In this document: positions 40,103 to 42,287 of the stretch, piece after piece | Layout of the letters: each line of letters begins with the position of its first letter | Position numbering within the stretch: the stretch's first letter is position 1 | Source of the DNA: Calditrichota bacterium | GTDB lineage: Bacteria > Calditrichota > Calditrichia > JAJRVZ01 | Reading direction: 5' to 3' | DNA length: 42,287 nucleotides | Assembly: GCA_024277055.1 (NCBI GenBank) | Contig: JAJRVZ010000047.1 | Location: 1 to 42,287 of the forward strand | The notes under the pieces: generated by a model | Databases searched by the model: none | What the model was told of the DNA's origin: nothing | The model's input: the letters and a program-made list of their open reading frames with translations, nothing else | Made by a program: the position numbers and the translations under genes

Positions 40103-41490
40103 CGCTGTAATCCAAAAACGTTTCTGAAAATCCGGCTCATAAACAGGGGCGCATTACCATTGCTGTTCAGACTCTGCACCGGAAACCCGATAAAAACAAA
40201 ATCATTTTCACCGGTATTGTCATTTTCTCCCAGCACAGCCATCACCGGATCGTTTTCACCCTGCCCTGTATCATATCGATATAATACATGGGCATTGTCT
40301 TTCGGCACCAGTGAGAACACGCCGAATTCGGTCTTGCTTACGTTCAGTTGCGGAAGCCTCAGTGAAGCGGTAAAACCATCACTGCTGTCGGGATAAAACA
40401 CTTTATTCAGACTGATGCGGTTAAAAAAAGTGCCCAGATCGGCGATGGGAGAAAATTCCAGTGGATTGCCCTGCCCGGCTTCAAAGCCGGTATTGAATTG
40501 CATGGTAAAAAATATTTTGCGGGCAATGTACGACGGATCGTTTGAAAATTTCCGCAGTTCGGGTATAGCCGCTTGGGCTTCAGCCAGGTGCGGCGTCAGG
40601 TCGGCATACCAGATGATATATTTGAACAGTTTCAGGGTTTCGGTAAACGGAATATTGGACGGCGGCAGGTTCTCCCTGATGTTCCAGTAGGAATAGTCGC
40701 CGAACATCGTATCCATTACCGCCCGGTAAAATACATCGGCTTCACTGCGCAGAAAATCATCAATCAGGATCGCCTCCCCGACCGGTTGTTTGATGAAGAA
40801 GAAATTATTTTCATTCTCAGGCATGCGGATGGTTTTGCTGCGCGCACCGGCCTGATCCACAGCACGGATAAAAAAAGCATGTTCACCCGGCGTAAGTCCG
40901 TCCGCTTCCCGCAAAGTCAGAAACGGCGGATTATCACCCGGATAGCTGTTCCAGCCGGAAGATGTATCATCGAGTGCCCACTCATAGGTGGATATGGTTG
41001 AATCGCCGTCGATATCGGAAATGGTCCAGAAAAAAGTTACCACCGTGAAAGAGGTATCGGGAACGGCAAGATTGCCGATCCATTCAATTACCGGTACGGA
41101 ATTTTTTACCGGAAACATCTGTCTGGCCGGCGTCGGGTCTTCAGCGCCGTCATCATCGATCGCTTTTACCTGAAAGGTGTAAATCGTATCCAGCCCGGTT
41201 ATTTTCAACGGAAACGTTTCCTGCCTTTCTTCCGTAAAAATCCAGTCACTGTCGGAAGGATTTACCGCCCACGTATAATAGTAGCCGGTAACGAAGCCAT
41301 CGGCATCATCCCCGAACCAGCTTATGGTACGCACGCTGCTGGTATAATTCAGTGTATCCTGATGCTGGATAAAAATATGCGTTTCCGGTGGACTGTTAAT
41401 TTCGGAAGCACCGGGATTATTATCATCGCAGGACCAAAACCAGACCAGGATAATTAACAGGATGATATTTAAATTCCGTACGTTTCTCAT
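40099..41490 (-). CDS. Lipoprotein with fibronectin-III/Ig-like repeats
   Basis: Start refined to 41490: MRNVRNLNIILLIILVWFWSCDDNNPG lipobox; repeats with TFQVKAIDDDGAEDPTPARQMF and AFFIRAVDQAGARS. Confidence 0.8.
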   Translation of the reverse strand: MRNVRNLNIILLIILVWFWSCDDNNPGASEINSPPETHIFIQHQDTLNYTSSVRTISWFGDDADGFVTGYYYTWAVNPSDSDWIFTEERQETFPLKITGLDTIYTFQVKAIDDDGAEDPTPARQMFPVKNSVPVIEWIGNLAVPDTSFTVVTFFWTISDIDGDSTISTYEWALDDTSSGWNSYPGDNPPFLTLREADGLTPGEHAFFIRAVDQAGARSKTIRMPENENNFFFIKQPVGEAILIDDFLRSEADVFYRAVMDTMFGDYSYWNIRENLPPSNIPFTETLKLFKYIIWYADLTPHLAEAQAAIPELRKFSNDPSYIARKIFFTMQFNTGFEAGQGNPLEFSPIADLGTFFNRISLNKVFYPDSSDGFTASLRLPQLNVSKTEFGVFSLVPKDNAHVLYRYDTGQGENDPVMAVLGENDNTGENDFVFIGFPVQSLNSNGNAPLFMSRIFRNVFGLQR

Positions 41491-41596
41491 AGTGATTTCA
41501 TAATAACCATTAAAGCACCACAGCTGGTTTCCGTTCAATTGAAATGCAACCAATCGGACTCGGGTAGATTACCGATAATCTTTCATGCTGTTAACA

Positions 41597-41618
41597 GCCC
41601 CGGCCGTGGGGCCGGGGC
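41597..41618. other. GC-rich hairpin, possible terminator
   Basis: 9-bp stem GCCCCGGCC/GGCCGGGGC (41597-41605/41610-41618), 4-nt loop; no strong T-run on the minus side. Confidence 0.45.
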
Positions 41619-41657
41619 CTGATTGCAACAAAATTTTAAAGTATTTCAACCCTGCCG

Positions 41658-42287
41658 CTATCTGATTAAAACCATTTTTTTCAAGGATTGATTTTTCCCC
41701 GCCTGAATTCGATACAGGTACACACCACTCGAAACCTGTACCCCGCCTGCATTCAAACCGTTCCATTTCACTTCGTAATTGCCGGCCGGGATATCCGCAT
41801 CCATTATCCGGGCTATCTCCTGTCCGAGGACGTTGTACACCGACAACACCACATGCTCTGCGGACGGTATACTGAATCGGATCGAGGTTGACGGGTTGAA
41901 CGGATTCGGATAATTCTGTTCCAGAACGAAATTTTCAGGAACGGTTTCATCGATCGTACGAATGGTTGTGCTCAACCCGAAGACATCATAATCTCCGCGC
42001 GGAATCACTTTCGGGAAATTGAAACTGAAATAGCCGAAACCGTACAGCGAGTCGATGGTCGCGTTCAATGCGTATATCGAATCGCGCTGGCCGTTGAAAT
42101 TAAAGAACCAGTCATCAACACGTATATCGCCGGTGCCGTCATTCACTACAAATTCGCCATGATTGCTGGGCCAGTCCGGCCAGGGATCCGACACCGTCAG
42201 ATCGCTTAATTTCAGGAAAACGCTTTCCATGGCCTCTTCCAGCGGTGCCCCGCTGTTTATCTCGTTCACCGCCGTCGGCCTCGGCGC
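41658..42287 (-). CDS. Secreted protein with type IX-style C-terminal sorting domain; partial, N-terminus beyond right edge
   Basis: PENFVLEQNYPNPFNPSTSIRFSIPSAEHVVLSVYNVLGQEIARIMDADIPAGNYEVKWNGLNAGGVQVSSGVYLYRIQAGKNQSLKKMVLIR; frame stays open to 42287. Confidence 0.9.
   Translation of the reverse strand, partial: APRPTAVNEINSGAPLEEAMESVFLKLSDLTVSDPWPDWPSNHGEFVVNDGTGDIRVDDWFFNFNGQRDSIYALNATIDSLYGFGYFSFNFPKVIPRGDYDVFGLSTTIRTIDETVPENFVLEQNYPNPFNPSTSIRFSIPSAEHVVLSVYNVLGQEIARIMDADIPAGNYEVKWNGLNAGGVQVSSGVYLYRIQAGKNQSLKKMVLIR

Overview
The window is about 42 kb of protein-coding chromosome from a Gram-negative bacterium. The PorV-like protein, the type IX-style C-terminal sorting domain and the TonB/CarboxypepD_reg receptor suggest the FCB superphylum (KSB1/Calditrichota-like; inferred). 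I saw no rRNA, tRNA, CRISPR array or transposase. Main blocks: (1) minus-strand ccsA/hemX-like gene followed by a left-edge-truncated sigma-54 activator; (2) a minus-strand housekeeping run gatB-gatA-tatA-DUF4321-purQ-purS-pssA-psd-purB-htrA-tal-truA; (3) a plus-strand five-gene run of NamZ/DUF1343, tandem GT2, BadF/BadG/ROK-type kinase, SpoIID-domain protein and AmpG-like MFS permease, which looks like a peptidoglycan-recycling module; (4) minus-strand saccharopine dehydrogenase-like, paired M16 peptidases and YgiQ radical SAM; (5) a PpiC lipoprotein, a ThDP enzyme, a FAD dehydrogenase, dCMP deaminase, serine hydrolase-TPR, a small HD hydrolase and an MBL hydrolase; (6) an envelope cluster of NHL lipoprotein, PorV-like protein, TonB receptor, lipoprotein and sorting-domain protein. 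The most striking observation is that the sigma-54 activator at 1..1651, absent from the supplied ORF track because it has no stop inside the window, carries an N-terminal ~320 aa region that reads as a full-length but catalytically degenerate glutamyl-tRNA reductase (HemA). It sits directly after ccsA/hemX, the usual position of hemA. It may be a GluTR-derived pseudoenzyme sensor fused to a sigma-54 AAA+ domain.
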